A stretch of 64,000 nt of DNA from Halorubrum sp. CSM-61 (GTDB taxonomy: Archaea; Halobacteriota; Halobacteria; Halobacteriales; Haloferacaceae). Location of the stretch: positions 2,098 to 66,097 of the forward strand of contig NZ_RJJW01000009.1 of NCBI RefSeq assembly GCF_003781945.1, written 5' to 3'. Each line of letters opens with the position of its first letter. Position 1 is the first letter of the stretch. Positions 49,095 through 58,183 of the stretch are shown in pieces. The notes under the pieces were generated by a model. The model did not search any database. It saw nothing but the letters and a program-made list of their open reading frames with translations, and had not been told where the DNA came from. Both the position numbers and the translations under genes were made by a program.

Positions 49095-49931
49095 ATGACC
49101 GAGGAGCTGTACCTCGCGGACGACGCGGTGACGACCTTCGAGGCGACCGTCGAGCGCGCCCTCGACGACCGGGTGGTCCTCGACCGGACGCACTTCTACC
49201 CGACCGGCGGCGGGCAACCGCACGACACGGGGACGCTCCGGGTCGCGGACGCCACTGACCGGCGGTGGCGCGTCGTCGACGTACAGAAGAAGGACACCGT
49301 GTACCACACACTCGAACCGGCGGGAGATGCCACCACCGCGGCCGACCCCGACTCGGCGACCGAGGCCGTCGCGCCGCCCGAGCCCGGGACGACCGTGGTG
49401 GGCGAGGTCGACCCGGCGCGGCGGCGCGCGCACTCCCGGTATCACACCGCACAGCACCTGCTCTCGACGCTGCTCTTGGCGGAGTTCGACGCGCGGACGA
49501 CGGGGAACCAGCTCTACGACGACCACGCGCACCTCGACGCGGCCTACGAGCGCTTCGACGACGGCGACCTCGAGCGGATCGAGGACCGACTCAACGAGCT
49601 CGTGGCCGACGAGCGCCCCGTTCGGAGCTACGCCATGGACCGCGAGGAGGCGGAGGCGACGCTCGACACCGACCGCACCCGGATCGACCTGCTGCCCGCC
49701 TCGATCGCGGAGCTTCGGATCGTCGAGATCGGCGGGGTCGAGAGAGTGGATACCGACGAGGACCTGAGCGACACCGGCGCCGATCCCTACGACCGCACCG
49801 CCTGCGCGGGGACCCACGTGAGAAACACCGCCGAGATCGGCGAGGTCGTCGTCACCGGTCGGGAGACGAAGGGAAGCGACGAGGAGCGCGTCCGGTTCGC
49901 GCTGGCCGAGCACGTCGACGGCGGAAACTGA
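49095..49931 (+). CDS. Alanyl-tRNA editing protein (AlaX-type trans-editing hydrolase)
   Basis: A 278-residue protein homologous to the editing half of alanyl-tRNA synthetase. It clears Ser or Gly mischarged on tRNA-Ala. Zinc ligands are the two His in RYHTAQHLLS and the Cys and His of TACAGTHVRNT. The N-terminal glycine motif FYPTGGGQPHDTG is the AlaRS-like beta barrel. The length fits the AlaX-M/L types. An acidic insert (DATTAADPDSATEAV) extends the barrel. It is monocistronic, 64 bp after the pilus cluster. Confidence 0.9.
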   Translation: MTEELYLADDAVTTFEATVERALDDRVVLDRTHFYPTGGGQPHDTGTLRVADATDRRWRVVDVQKKDTVYHTLEPAGDATTAADPDSATEAVAPPEPGTTVVGEVDPARRRAHSRYHTAQHLLSTLLLAEFDARTTGNQLYDDHAHLDAAYERFDDGDLERIEDRLNELVADERPVRSYAMDREEAEATLDTDRTRIDLLPASIAELRIVEIGGVERVDTDEDLSDTGADPYDRTACAGTHVRNTAEIGEVVVTGRETKGSDEERVRFALAEHVDGGN

Positions 49932-49976
49932 CGGCGGCGGCACGAAGTCGCACTCCTCGGCCCGCGATCCCGCCGT

Positions 49977-49984
49977 TTATATAC
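49977..49984 (+). promoter_or_regulatory. TATA box for the transcription factor S gene
   Basis: TTTATATA centred about 25 nt before the TFS ATG in an otherwise GC-rich gap. This predicts a transcript beginning at the start codon. Confidence 0.65.
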
Positions 49985-50004
49985 GATCCGCGGTTGGTTC
50001 CGCC

Positions 50005-50325
50005 ATGAAGTTCTGCGACGAGTGCGGATCGATGATGAAGTCCGGCGAGGGCGAGGACCACTGGGTGTGCGACTCCTGCGGCCACGAGATCGGGCGCGAG
50101 GACGGTGACGACCAGTGGACGACCGAGTCGCAGGTCGAGTCGGAGATCGTCGACGTGAGCGACGCGGAGGACAAGGGGCTCCCGCAGACGACCGCCCACT
50201 GTCCGGAGTGTGGAAACGACCGCGCGTACTGGTACATGCAGCAGATCCGCTCGGCCGACGAGTCCGAGACCCGATTCTTCGTCTGTACCGAGTGCGAGCA
50301 CAAGTGGCGCGAAGACGACCACTGA
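50005..50325 (+). CDS. tfs: Transcription factor S (TFS, TFIIS-like)
   Basis: Transcript-cleavage factor that rescues backtracked archaeal RNA polymerase. The 106 residues have an N-terminal zinc ribbon (CDECGSMM and CDSCGHE), a linker, and the C-terminal catalytic ribbon (CPECGN and CTECEHKWRE) whose tip carries the Asp-Glu pair in QIRSADESET that reaches into the polymerase active site. All eight zinc cysteines are present, so it should be cleavage-active rather than an inhibitory paralogue. Confidence 0.95.
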   Translation: MKFCDECGSMMKSGEGEDHWVCDSCGHEIGREDGDDQWTTESQVESEIVDVSDAEDKGLPQTTAHCPECGNDRAYWYMQQIRSADESETRFFVCTECEHKWREDDH

Positions 50326-50392
50326 GCGCCCGAACCGCCGACGACCCCCGATCGCCGCTTCCTTTTAGGTACCTCGGCGGCGAACGCCGCCC

Positions 50393-50950
50393 ATGGAACC
50401 GCCCGTCGTTCCGCCCGACCGCCTCGACGGCTGGCGGCGCGTCGACGAGGCGACGGACCGGGCGTTCGCCGCCGGCCCCGTCTCCGTCGACGCGAGCACG
50501 GTGCGGTACGAGCGCGCCGCGTCGACCCCTCCGCGCCCGTTCTGCTTCGCGAGTCGCCTGCGGATCCGCCCGGCGACCGCACCGAACCCGGCCCTCACCG
50601 CCCTCGTTGAGCGGCAGGCGCGGTCGGGGTTCCGAGACCGGCTCGCCGAGCGCGACATCGAGAGCGTCGAGCACCGCGGCGACCGGGAGATCGCGATCGA
50701 CGACCCGGCGGCGTCGCGGGCGACGCTCTCGACGTTCCGCGGCGTCGCGCGCGCCGCTTCCGAGGACGGCCGGCCCGTGCCGGTCGAGGCGCTGCTCGCG
50801 GTGTGGTCGACCGACGAGTACCTGCTCGGCGGCGGCGCGTATCCCCTCGACGGGAGGTCGTATCCCTCGGGGAGGGGGCCCGCGGACGCGCGGCGAGAGC
50901 TGCTCGGGATCGTGCGGGGGATCGGGCCGCCGGTCGACCGCGACGGGTGA
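50393..50950 (+). CDS. Haloarchaeal hypothetical protein, 185 aa
   Basis: I do not recognise this protein. It begins MEPPVVPPDRLDGWRRVDEA and contains the beta-strand pattern VSVDASTVRYERA and FCFASRLRIRP, then a helical middle and LAVWSTDEYLLGGGAYPLDG near the C terminus. It has no signal peptide, membrane helix or Cys motif and looks like a compact cytoplasmic alpha-beta protein. TTTTAGGTACC 25-30 nt upstream is a plausible promoter box. It is convergent with the next gene, with only one base between the stops. Confidence 0.7.
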   Translation: MEPPVVPPDRLDGWRRVDEATDRAFAAGPVSVDASTVRYERAASTPPRPFCFASRLRIRPATAPNPALTALVERQARSGFRDRLAERDIESVEHRGDREIAIDDPAASRATLSTFRGVARAASEDGRPVPVEALLAVWSTDEYLLGGGAYPLDGRSYPSGRGPADARRELLGIVRGIGPPVDRDG

Positions 50951-50951
50951 A

Positions 50952-51527
50952 CTAGCAGGGCACCGCGCCCGCGCTCGATCCGATCGGCGACCCGTCGTCG
51001 CGGTACTCGGAGTCGCCGATCGACCCCTCGAACATCGGGAGCCGCAGCTCGTAGGCGTACAGCACGTCGAACGCCGCGAACGGGTCCACGCCGTTCGCGA
51101 TCGCCTCGCGCGCGGTCAGCCTGACCCCCGCGCCGAGGACCACGATCGGCTCGCCGTCGAGCGTCCCGGCCGCCTCCAGCCCGAACTCGTTTCCGGCGGC
51201 CGGGTCGGTCAACACTGAGAGGTGGACGAGCGCCTCGATCGCGGGGCCGTCCCCGCCGATGGAGATCGGGTACCCCTCGCCGGTGAAGCACCGCGTCGGG
51301 GGATCGACGCGGTCGGCGGGGGCCTCGTCGATTCCGCCGTTCGAGCCCACCGTGGCCGCGTCACCCGCACTGCCCGCGCTCGCGTCGGCCGCGACCCCGT
51401 CACTGCCGCCCGGTGCCGCCGCCGCGGCGCCGACGACCCCCGCGCTCGCGACGGTCGCCACGACCAGGAGGAGCGCGACCGAAATCGCGGCGGGGGCGGT
51501 GAGTCGGGACTGGGAGCGGCGCGTCAT
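50952..51527 (-). CDS. Secreted haloarchaeal hypothetical protein
   Basis: A 191-residue protein with a Sec-type signal peptide (basic MTRRSQSR, hydrophobic AAISVALLLVVATVASAGVVG, quoted in part as ISVALLLVVATVA, then an Ala-rich cleavage zone). A Gly/Ala/Ser linker follows, then a domain of about 110 residues starting PTRCFTGEGYPISIGGDG and ending SSAGAVPC. The two Cys at its ends could make a disulfide closing the domain. The family is unknown to me; a surface or periplasm-like location is likely. Confidence 0.7.
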   Translation of the reverse strand: MTRRSQSRLTAPAAISVALLLVVATVASAGVVGAAAAAPGGSDGVAADASAGSAGDAATVGSNGGIDEAPADRVDPPTRCFTGEGYPISIGGDGPAIEALVHLSVLTDPAAGNEFGLEAAGTLDGEPIVVLGAGVRLTAREAIANGVDPFAAFDVLYAYELRLPMFEGSIGDSEYRDDGSPIGSSAGAVPC

Positions 51528-51645
51528 CGAGAGAGCGTACGCTCGGACGGGGTAAAAACGACGCGGGGTCGGTTATCCCGCCTGATACTCGGGACGGCGA
51601 GGGACGGAGTACGTCAGACCGCGACTGCGAACGCCGCTCCCGCGG

Positions 51646-52017
51646 TCACGGCTCTTCGAGGAGTCCGTCGACGAGCAGTTCGGCGGAGGCGACGTTCGTC
51701 GCGAGCGGGACGTCTTTCACGTCGCAGACGCGCAGGAGCGCGGAGATGTCGGGCTCGTGGGCCTGCGCGGTGAGGGGATCGCGGAGGAAGACGACGCCGT
51801 CGATCGCCCCGTCGGCGATCCTCGCGCCGATCTGGAGGTCGCCGCCGAGCGGTCCGGAGGCCTGCCGGTTCACCGCAAGTCCCGTCTCATCGGCGATGCG
51901 TTTGCCCGTCGTTCCGGTGGTGACGAGTTCGCACTCGCCGAGCGCGTCGGCGTGGGCGGTGACGAACTCGACCATCTCGTCTTTCAGCTCGTCGTGAGCG
52001 ATGAGCGCGATTCGCAT
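51646..52017 (-). CDS. mgsA: Methylglyoxal synthase
   Basis: Converts dihydroxyacetone phosphate to methylglyoxal, a phosphate-releasing bypass of lower glycolysis. The 123 residues follow the family closely: [15 protein letters not shown] (phosphate-contacting start), [15 protein letters not shown], the catalytic Asp in [16 protein letters not shown], and [15 protein letters not shown]. In haloarchaea this enzyme and a route to D-lactate have been noted. It lies divergent from nothing and is followed by a short gap before aCPSF1 upstream on the same strand. Confidence 0.94.
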   Translation of the reverse strand: MRIALIAHDELKDEMVEFVTAHADALGECELVTTGTTGKRIADETGLAVNRQASGPLGGDLQIGARIADGAIDGVVFLRDPLTAQAHEPDISALLRVCDVKDVPLATNVASAELLVDGLLEEP

Positions 52018-52114
52018 AAACGGACGGTCGCCACGGCGGCGCTTAAAAACTCCCCTCGGCGCGACGCACGGTCGCTCGACCGTGGTCCCGCCGATCCGAA
52101 AACGGAGCGCGAAT

Positions 52115-54040
52115 CTACTTAAACCGGAACGTCTCCAGGTTCTTCGGCGCGAACGTCCGCATGTTGTAGTCGTGATACAGCGCCGACGAGAGGTCCTGTA
52201 CGGAGCGCTCGTCTCCGTGGACGCACAGCACCTTCTCGGGGCGCGGGTTCATCGTCTTCACGAAGTTCTCTAACCCCTGCCGGTCGGCGTGGCCGGAGAA
52301 GCCGTCGACGACCTCGGTCCCCATCTCCAGCGTCAGGGTGTCGCCGCGGCCGCCGCCGCCCCAGCCGTCGACCGGAATCTCGTCCCAACCGTTCTGGATC
52401 CGGCGGCCGAGCGTCCCCTGCGCCTGGTACCCGACGAACACGAGGTTCGAGTCCGGCTCGGGGCCGATGTGGCGGAGCCACGACATGATCGGTCCGCCCT
52501 CGATCATCCCGGAGGTGGAGATGATGATGCACTCCTCGCCGTCGGCGACGTCCTGCCGTTCGTCTTCGCCGCCGTCGATGTGGTTGAACTGCTCGGCGAG
52601 GAACGGGTTCTCGTCGTCGTGGAAGATCCGGTCGCGGAGGTCGTCGCGGAGGTACTCGGGGTAGGTGGTGTGGATCGCGGTCGCCTCCCAGATCATCCCG
52701 TCGAGGTGGACGGGCATCTCCGGGATGTCGCCGTTCCGCATCGCCTCCTCCAAGACGAGCATGATCTCCTGTGACCGCCCCACCGCGAACGCGGGGATGA
52801 CGACCTTCCCGCCCTGCTCGTACGTCTCGTTGATGACCTCCTTGAGCGCCTCCTCGGAGTCGGCCTGATCGGTCTGGTAGTCGTCGCGGCCGCCGTAGGT
52901 GGACTCCAAGACGAGCGTCTCGACGCGCGGGAAGTCGTTGACGGCGCCGTTGAACAGGCGGGTGTCCTCGTAGTGGATGTCACCGGAGAAGGCGACGTTG
53001 TAGAGGCCGTCGCCGATGTGGAAGTGGGTGACGGCGCTGCCGAGAATGTGGCCCGCGTTGTGGAAGGTGAGCTTCACGTCCGGCGCGATGTCGGTCACGT
53101 CGCCGTATTCCAGCGGGATCGTGTGTTTGATCGCCTCGCGGACCTGCGCCGACTCGTAGGGGGGCGTGCGCCCGTCCTTCGCGGCGACGTCGAGGTAGTC
53201 GAGCGTGAGCAGGCCCATCAGGTCGCGGGTGGGCTCGGTGGAGTAGATCGGGCCGTCGTAGCCGTACTTGAAGAGGAGCGGGACGAGCGCCGAGTGGTCG
53301 AGGTGGGCGTGCGTCAGGATGACGGCGTCGAGGGTCGCAGCGCCGGCGCCGAGCGCCTCGGGGACTTGGAGGTACGGCACCTCGCCCTCCGCGCCGGGCT
53401 TGTCGCCGCAGTCGATGAGGATCCGCGTCTCGGGCGTCGAGAGGATGAAGGCCGCGCGGCCGACCTCGCGACAGCAGCCGAGCGTCGTGATCCGGACCCA
53501 CTCGTCGTCGGACATCTCCTCGCGGTGGATCTGCCGGCCGACGCGTTCGAGGATGTCGCGTCGCTCCTCGCGCTCGTTCTTCAGGAAGCCGCGCACGTTC
53601 GAGACGGTGGAGGACTCGATCGGGGGCGTCCGAACGACCTCGGGGGTCCAGCCGACCTCCTGGGTGATCTCCCGGAGCGTCGAGCCGCGGCGGCCGATCA
53701 CCATGCCCGGCTTCTCGGCCTCGATGACGACCTCGCCGGTGTCCTCGTGGAAGTCGAGGTCGGTCACGCCGGCCTCTTCCGGGATCACCTCGCGGACCTC
53801 TTCCTCGGCGCGCGCCGGGGGAGAGAGGGCGCTCGGGTCCGGGCGGACCGTGATCCGCTTCCGGAGCTTGGAGGCCAGCCGGCGGATCAGGTCGCCGTCG
53901 CCGGCGAACTCCTTGGGGTCGCGCGTGTACACGACCAGTTCCGGTCCCTCGTATTTCACGTCGGTGACCGTGATGTCGTTCGGAATCTCCTGTTCGATCT
54001 CTGATTTCAGGGTATCGAGTTGCTTATCGACTTGACTCAT
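52115..54040 (-). CDS. Beta-CASP ribonuclease aCPSF1 (transcription termination factor FttA)
   Basis: Archaeal homologue of CPSF73, an endonuclease and 5'-3' exonuclease that cleaves nascent RNA and ends transcription. The 641 residues have two N-terminal KH domains (about 1-140; [16 protein letters not shown] is the GxxG of the second), then the metallo-beta-lactamase core with [13 protein letters not shown] (motif 2, HxHxDH), the beta-CASP insert and LHxxG-like [19 protein letters not shown] is motif C. All metal ligands are visible. The start is the only ATG that keeps the helical N terminus. It is monocistronic. Confidence 0.95.
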   Translation of the reverse strand: MSQVDKQLDTLKSEIEQEIPNDITVTDVKYEGPELVVYTRDPKEFAGDGDLIRRLASKLRKRITVRPDPSALSPPARAEEEVREVIPEEAGVTDLDFHEDTGEVVIEAEKPGMVIGRRGSTLREITQEVGWTPEVVRTPPIESSTVSNVRGFLKNEREERRDILERVGRQIHREEMSDDEWVRITTLGCCREVGRAAFILSTPETRILIDCGDKPGAEGEVPYLQVPEALGAGAATLDAVILTHAHLDHSALVPLLFKYGYDGPIYSTEPTRDLMGLLTLDYLDVAAKDGRTPPYESAQVREAIKHTIPLEYGDVTDIAPDVKLTFHNAGHILGSAVTHFHIGDGLYNVAFSGDIHYEDTRLFNGAVNDFPRVETLVLESTYGGRDDYQTDQADSEEALKEVINETYEQGGKVVIPAFAVGRSQEIMLVLEEAMRNGDIPEMPVHLDGMIWEATAIHTTYPEYLRDDLRDRIFHDDENPFLAEQFNHIDGGEDERQDVADGEECIIISTSGMIEGGPIMSWLRHIGPEPDSNLVFVGYQAQGTLGRRIQNGWDEIPVDGWGGGGRGDTLTLEMGTEVVDGFSGHADRQGLENFVKTMNPRPEKVLCVHGDERSVQDLSSALYHDYNMRTFAPKNLETFRFK

Positions 54041-54217
54041 ATCTCACCGCGGGTCGCCGCGATCGCCGTCGCCGTCGAGTCGTCTCGCGTTCCGGTACGC
54101 GACTCGGCGCCGAACGGTCGACCGTGACGGGGTAGGCATAGTGGTAGTACTGTCCGTAGGTGGTACCGTGCGGGAACAGCCGGCGAAAACCCGCTTAGCT
54201 GATGATTATCCCGGTCG

Positions 54218-54225
54218 TTATAAAA
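54218..54225 (+). promoter_or_regulatory. TATA box before the 169-aa hypothetical gene
   Basis: TTATAAAA is the best box in this gap. Transcription from it would start near 54245-54252, after the ATG at 54236 but before the one at 54269, which is why I place the start codon at the latter. Confidence 0.55.
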
Positions 54226-54268
54226 CCCTTCGCAAATGGCAAACCCCCTCCCCCCGAACGGCGAGTGC

Positions 54269-54778
54269 ATGCGAATCACGCCCGAGACGGTCCGCGACGA
54301 ACGCGAGTGGGTCCGCGAGCGGGCTCCGGTGATCGTCCCCGCGATCAACGAGACGCGCGAGCGACTGGGTCGGCTCTTCGAGACCGAGGTCGCCCCGGTC
54401 CCGCCCGAGAGTTACCGACGCGAGGTCGACGCGGTGTTCGCGGACGGGGAGGTCGCGGTCAACGTCGCCGGCTGCGTCGCCCTGCTCCGCGAGCTCGACG
54501 TGGCGGGCGACTACCCGGGGTTCGTCGTCGACGAGGTCCTCGGCCGCGAGCTGGCGGCGACGATCGCCGGCGGCCGCCCCCTGTCGCTGCTCGCGCAGGC
54601 GACGTTCCACGTCGCCGACGTGCACGTGAGCGAGGACGCGACCGTCGACGGCGCGGGCGCGGCCGGCGCCGACGACCTCGACGCCGCGCTCGCGGCGGGA
54701 TTTCAGACGCGGCTTCCCGGGTGGGAGTGGCGGGAGGGAGAGAGTCCGTTTGCCGTGAGGCCGCCGGTCGACGACTGA
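54269..54778 (+). CDS. Haloarchaeal hypothetical protein, 169 aa
   Basis: I do not recognise the family. The sequence is acidic and largely helical, starting MRITPETVRDEREWVRERAP. It contains VAGCVALLRELDVAGDYPGF and a C-terminal segment WEWREGESPFAVRPPV. It has no membrane or export signal. Upstream ATG codons exist but conflict with the TATA box position. It is convergent with the SDR gene, whose stop is two bases away. Confidence 0.68.
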   Translation: MRITPETVRDEREWVRERAPVIVPAINETRERLGRLFETEVAPVPPESYRREVDAVFADGEVAVNVAGCVALLRELDVAGDYPGFVVDEVLGRELAATIAGGRPLSLLAQATFHVADVHVSEDATVDGAGAAGADDLDAALAAGFQTRLPGWEWREGESPFAVRPPVDD

Positions 54779-54780
54779 GG

Positions 54781-55683
54781 TCAGCTCGTGAACTTCCGGA
54801 CGAACTCGTACCCGCGATCGAGCACCGCGTCGGGGAGGAACCGCGCGAGCACCCCGATCCGTGCGACCGTGCCGGGCTGGACCCGCGCCGGCGGCTGCGT
54901 CGCGCTCGCGGCGTCGACGATCGCGGCGGCGACGGCCTCGGGCTCTATCGCTCCGGGGCCGTCGCCCCCGATCAGCTGCGTGTCCGCGAAGATCTCGTAG
55001 AACTCCTCGTAGGCGCCGGAGCGGTCGAGTCCGGAGTCGTCCGTCCGGGAACCGTCGGCCGCCTCGCCGTCCGCGTCGCCGGTGCCCGCCTCTCGCTCCG
55101 CGCGCTCCGAGAAGCTCGTCTTGACGGGGCCGGGCTGGACGACGACTACGTCGATCCCGAACTCCGCGACCTCGTTGCGGAGCGCGTCGGACATGGCCTC
55201 GATCGCGAACTTCGAGCCGCTGTACACGCCGCCGCCGGGGAACGACAGCCGGCCGGCGACGGAGGAGAGGTTGACGATCGTCCCGTCGCGCTCGCGGCGC
55301 ATTCCGGGGAGGACGGCCTTGATGAGCCGATGGGGGCCGTACACGTTCACGTCGAACTGCTCGTGGACCTCGGCCGTCGGCACGTCCTCGACCGGCCCGA
55401 ACTGGCCGTAGCCGGCGTTGTTGATCAGCGCGTCGATCGCGCCCTCCTCGTCGAGGATGCGGTCGACGACGCGGTCGATGTCGCTCTGGTCCGTGACGTC
55501 GAGCGTCGCCAGTTCGCAGCCCGCCTCGCCGAGAGTCTCGATGTCCGCGGGGTTCCGCGCGGTCGCGTACACGGTCCACCCCTCGTCGAGGAACGCGCGC
55601 GCCGCTGCGCGCCCGATGCCCGAGGAACAGCCGGTGATGAGTACCGTCTTCTGCACGCGTCGTGCGTCGGTCTCCGGCGGCAT
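54781..55683 (-). CDS. Short-chain dehydrogenase/reductase (classical SDR)
   Basis: A 300-residue SDR. The NAD(P)-binding motif is TGCSSGIGRAA (TGxxxGIG), NNAG is seen in LINNAGYGQFGP, and the catalytic triad is Ser in NLSSVAGRLS with Tyr-x-x-x-Lys in YSGSKFAIE. The Arg of TARNPAD after strand 2 favours NADPH. PGPVKTSFSERA is the substrate-loop start. A haloarchaeal acidic insert (GTGDADGEAADGSRTDD) enlarges that loop. The substrate is not identifiable. It is 51 bp from the GNAT gene in the same direction. Confidence 0.9.
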   Translation of the reverse strand: MPPETDARRVQKTVLITGCSSGIGRAAARAFLDEGWTVYATARNPADIETLGEAGCELATLDVTDQSDIDRVVDRILDEEGAIDALINNAGYGQFGPVEDVPTAEVHEQFDVNVYGPHRLIKAVLPGMRRERDGTIVNLSSVAGRLSFPGGGVYSGSKFAIEAMSDALRNEVAEFGIDVVVVQPGPVKTSFSERAEREAGTGDADGEAADGSRTDDSGLDRSGAYEEFYEIFADTQLIGGDGPGAIEPEAVAAAIVDAASATQPPARVQPGTVARIGVLARFLPDAVLDRGYEFVRKFTS

Positions 55684-55734
55684 AACTCTCCCGACCGGCG
55701 GTCCGTCGCCGGCGCCACGTCCGTCACCCGCCGA

Positions 55735-56187
55735 CTACAGGTCGCCGGCTCGGACCCACATCCCCTTCGAGGCCGGCGCGGAGCGCTCGAACCCCCACCG
55801 CTCGTAGAAGCCGTCGACGTCCGCCAAGAGGTTGACGTACGCGCCCTCCGGCGCGTTCGCTCGGAGCCACGCGACCAGCGCGTCCATCATCGCGGTCCCG
55901 ATCCCGCGACCCTGATGCGGCTCGGCGACCGCCGTGTCGGAGACGTGGAAGACCGACCCGCCGTCGCCGACGATCCGGGCCATGCCGACCGGCTCGCCGG
56001 ACGCCTCCTCGACGACGTGAACCCCGTACGTGGTGTTCGGCAGCCCGCGCGCGACCGCCTCGCGGCTCCGCTCCGCCATCCCGGCCTCCCGGCGGAGACG
56101 GCGGAACGCCGCCACGGACGGCGGGGACTCGCGGAGCGCGTACCCTTCGGGAACCGACCGCAATCCGACGGCGTCGCTGTCGCTCAT
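55735..56187 (-). CDS. GNAT family N-acetyltransferase
   Basis: A 150-residue acetyltransferase. The acetyl-CoA pyrophosphate loop is EPHQGRGIGTAMMDAL (Q/RxxGxG/A), preceded by strand HVSDTAVAEP and followed by FYERWGFERS at the C terminus. The conserved VVEEASGEPVGMARIVGD hairpin is typical of small-molecule or N-terminal acetyltransferases. The chosen start MSDSDAVGLRS gives a normal length. The substrate is unknown. Confidence 0.9.
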   Translation of the reverse strand: MSDSDAVGLRSVPEGYALRESPPSVAAFRRLRREAGMAERSREAVARGLPNTTYGVHVVEEASGEPVGMARIVGDGGSVFHVSDTAVAEPHQGRGIGTAMMDALVAWLRANAPEGAYVNLLADVDGFYERWGFERSAPASKGMWVRAGDL

Positions 56188-56264
56188 ACGCGATCGACGC
56201 CGTCGAACGAAATAGACGTTCCGAGCCGGCACCGGGGCGGCCGCACGGAGAGTGGACCGACGGG

Positions 56265-57065
56265 CTACTCCTCGTCGGAGCTCCCGTCGTCGGCCTCGGC
56301 GTCCGCGTCGTCTGCGTCGCTCGCCTCGCCTTCCTCCTCCGGAAGCAGGTCGCGGTCGGCGAGGATCGCCTCGATCTCGTCGGCCGATCGCTCCGTGTAC
56401 GCCTCGTCGACCGTGATCGTGGCGACGCCGACGCCGTCGGGCGACAGCTCGCCGTCGTTCGACTGTGCGAGGGTGTCGAGCGCGAGCGCGACCGCCTCGT
56501 CGACCGAGAGGCCCTCCTCGTACTCCTCCTCGAGGTAGTCGCGGAGGTCGCTCCGGTCGGAGCCGATCGAGAGCGCCTGCCACTCGTAGGGGGTGCCGGA
56601 CGGGTCGGTCTCGAACAGGCGCGGCTCGCCGTTCTCGATCCCGCCGACGATCAGCGCGACGCCGAAGGGGCGCGCGCCGCCGACCTGCGTGTACTGCTGG
56701 ATGTGGTCGGTGATGTTCTTCGTGAGCGTCTCGATGCCGATCGCCTCGCCGTAGCGCAGGCGGTTCACCTGCGCCTGCCGGCGCGCGAAGTCGATGAGCT
56801 GGCGGGCGTCGGCGACGTGGCCCGCGCTCGCGACGCCGACGTGGTCGTCGGCCTTGTGCAACTTCTCGATGCTCTCCGGCTCCATCAGCGAGGACCGGGC
56901 GCGCTTGTCCGCCGCGAGGACGACGCCGTCCTCGGCGCGGATGCCGACGCTCGCGGTCCCGCGTTTCACCGCCTCCCGGGCGTACTCGACCTGATAGAGC
57001 CTGCCGTCGGGAGAGAAGATTGTGATTCCTCGGTCGTACGCCTGCTGTTGGGATTGGCCCTGCAT
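56265..57065 (-). CDS. psmA: 20S proteasome subunit alpha
   Basis: Forms the outer rings of the archaeal proteasome that gate substrate entry. The 266 residues start MQGQSQQQAYDRGITIFSPD, containing the gate YDR motif and the alpha signature ITIFSPDGRLYQVEYAREAV. The KH-type helix and VGVASAGHVADARQLI follow. The last 30 residues are acidic (EASDADDADAEADD), a frequent haloarchaeal addition. It is the last gene of the rnp3 - methyltransferase - rnp2 - psmA operon, four bases after rnp2. The archaeal activator-binding C-terminal penultimate residue pattern is masked by the tail. Confidence 0.96.
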   Translation of the reverse strand: MQGQSQQQAYDRGITIFSPDGRLYQVEYAREAVKRGTASVGIRAEDGVVLAADKRARSSLMEPESIEKLHKADDHVGVASAGHVADARQLIDFARRQAQVNRLRYGEAIGIETLTKNITDHIQQYTQVGGARPFGVALIVGGIENGEPRLFETDPSGTPYEWQALSIGSDRSDLRDYLEEEYEEGLSVDEAVALALDTLAQSNDGELSPDGVGVATITVDEAYTERSADEIEAILADRDLLPEEEGEASDADDADAEADDGSSDEE

Positions 57066-57069
57066 GATA

Positions 57070-57549
57070 TCACTCGGTGTCGAATCTCGCCGCGCCGACG
57101 TACCCCGACTCGGTCCGCACGTCGCGCGCGTCGCCGCGCACGACCGCGGACCGCTCGGCACCCTCGAACGCGACGTCTCGCTGTGTCGAACTACCGCCCG
57201 CGCGACCCATATATCTTTCCTCACAGGCACGTACCGTCCCCGAAATCCCGCGAACGCGGATCCCGACGGGGTCGTCGTCGACCTCGCTGACGCAGCCGAT
57301 CACCGCGCGCGCGTCGTCGACGTGTCCGTGACGGGCCCGGACGATCGCCTCGCCCTCGCCGTCGGCGTGCGAGAACGAGAGGAGTGTGAGGTCGGCGTCG
57401 GCGCTCCCGGCGTCGCCGAGGAGGTTGCCCGCGGCGTACCACAGCGCGCGCTGGAACGCGCGCCGCCCGAGGTCCGCGTCGGGCCACGTCTCGATCCCGA
57501 CCGCGAGGTACCGCCAGCGCGGCCGGAGGTGTTTGGGGAGGTGTTTCAC
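57070..57549 (-). CDS. rnp2: RNase P protein component 2 (Pop5/Rpp14 family)
   Basis: Protein subunit of archaeal RNase P that pairs with Rpp30 and helps the RNA cleave 5' leaders from pre-tRNA. The 159 residues start MKHLPKHLRPRWRYLAVGIE, the family opening. They continue with the ferredoxin-like fold (FQRALWYAAGNLLGD and IVRARHGHVDDARAVIG), and a variable tail after SGTVRACEERY. It sits seven bases after the methyltransferase stop and four before psmA. Confidence 0.92.
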   Translation of the reverse strand: MKHLPKHLRPRWRYLAVGIETWPDADLGRRAFQRALWYAAGNLLGDAGSADADLTLLSFSHADGEGEAIVRARHGHVDDARAVIGCVSEVDDDPVGIRVRGISGTVRACEERYMGRAGGSSTQRDVAFEGAERSAVVRGDARDVRTESGYVGAARFDTE

Positions 57550-57556
57550 GGCCGGA

Positions 57557-58183
57557 TCACCGGTCCGCCAGCGCCGCGCCGCGCTCCGCGACGATCACCG
57601 CCACCTGATCGTGGACGCGCTCGACCGCGGTCACCGCGAACCCCTCCGCCGTGAACGCCTCGACGAGGGTGCCGACCGTGGCGGGGTCGTCGACCTCGGG
57701 GCCGTAGAAGGGCGCGCCGGGGTCGGGGTCCTCGAAGAAGGCCACGTCGCCGAGGACGATCCGGCGCGCGCCCGTGGCGGCCATCACGCGGATCGCCTCG
57801 CGCTTCTCGTCGTCGGCGAGGTGGTGGAGCGCGAAGTTCGAGGTGACGATATCGATCCGCCGGTCGGAGTCGACCTCGGGCTCGCGGAACTCGCCGTACG
57901 CGAACTCGACGTTCGCGAGGCCGCGCTCGTCGGCCTTGCGGCGCCCCTCGTCCATCATCCCCTCGCTGATGTCCCGGGCGAGCACGCGCTCCGCGTCCTC
58001 GGCGACGGCGAGCGCGATGGCGCCCGTGCCGGCGCCCAGATCGAGGACGACGTCGTCGGCGTCCGGGTCGGCGTAGTCGATAACGAGGCTCGCACAGGCG
58101 TGGTACTCGTCGCTCTTCGAGTCGTCGTACTCGGCGGCCTTCTCGGAGAAGCGCGCGGCGTGCTCCTCAACCGTCTTCTTCAT
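57557..58183 (-). CDS. Class I SAM methyltransferase in the RNase P/proteasome operon
   Basis: A 208-residue methyltransferase. The SAM motif is VLDLGAGTGAIALAVAE, followed by the ARDISEG acidic segment and SNFALHHLADDEKREA, which is the UbiE/small-molecule or tRNA-type pattern. Its N terminus is KKTVEEHAARFSEKAAEYDD. It sits between rnp3 and rnp2, a position kept in other haloarchaea, and its start overlaps rnp3 by 17 bp. Conserved linkage suggests an RNA or ribonucleoprotein substrate, but nothing in the sequence shows it. Confidence 0.88.
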   Translation of the reverse strand: MKKTVEEHAARFSEKAAEYDDSKSDEYHACASLVIDYADPDADDVVLDLGAGTGAIALAVAEDAERVLARDISEGMMDEGRRKADERGLANVEFAYGEFREPEVDSDRRIDIVTSNFALHHLADDEKREAIRVMAATGARRIVLGDVAFFEDPDPGAPFYGPEVDDPATVGTLVEAFTAEGFAVTAVERVHDQVAVIVAERGAALADR

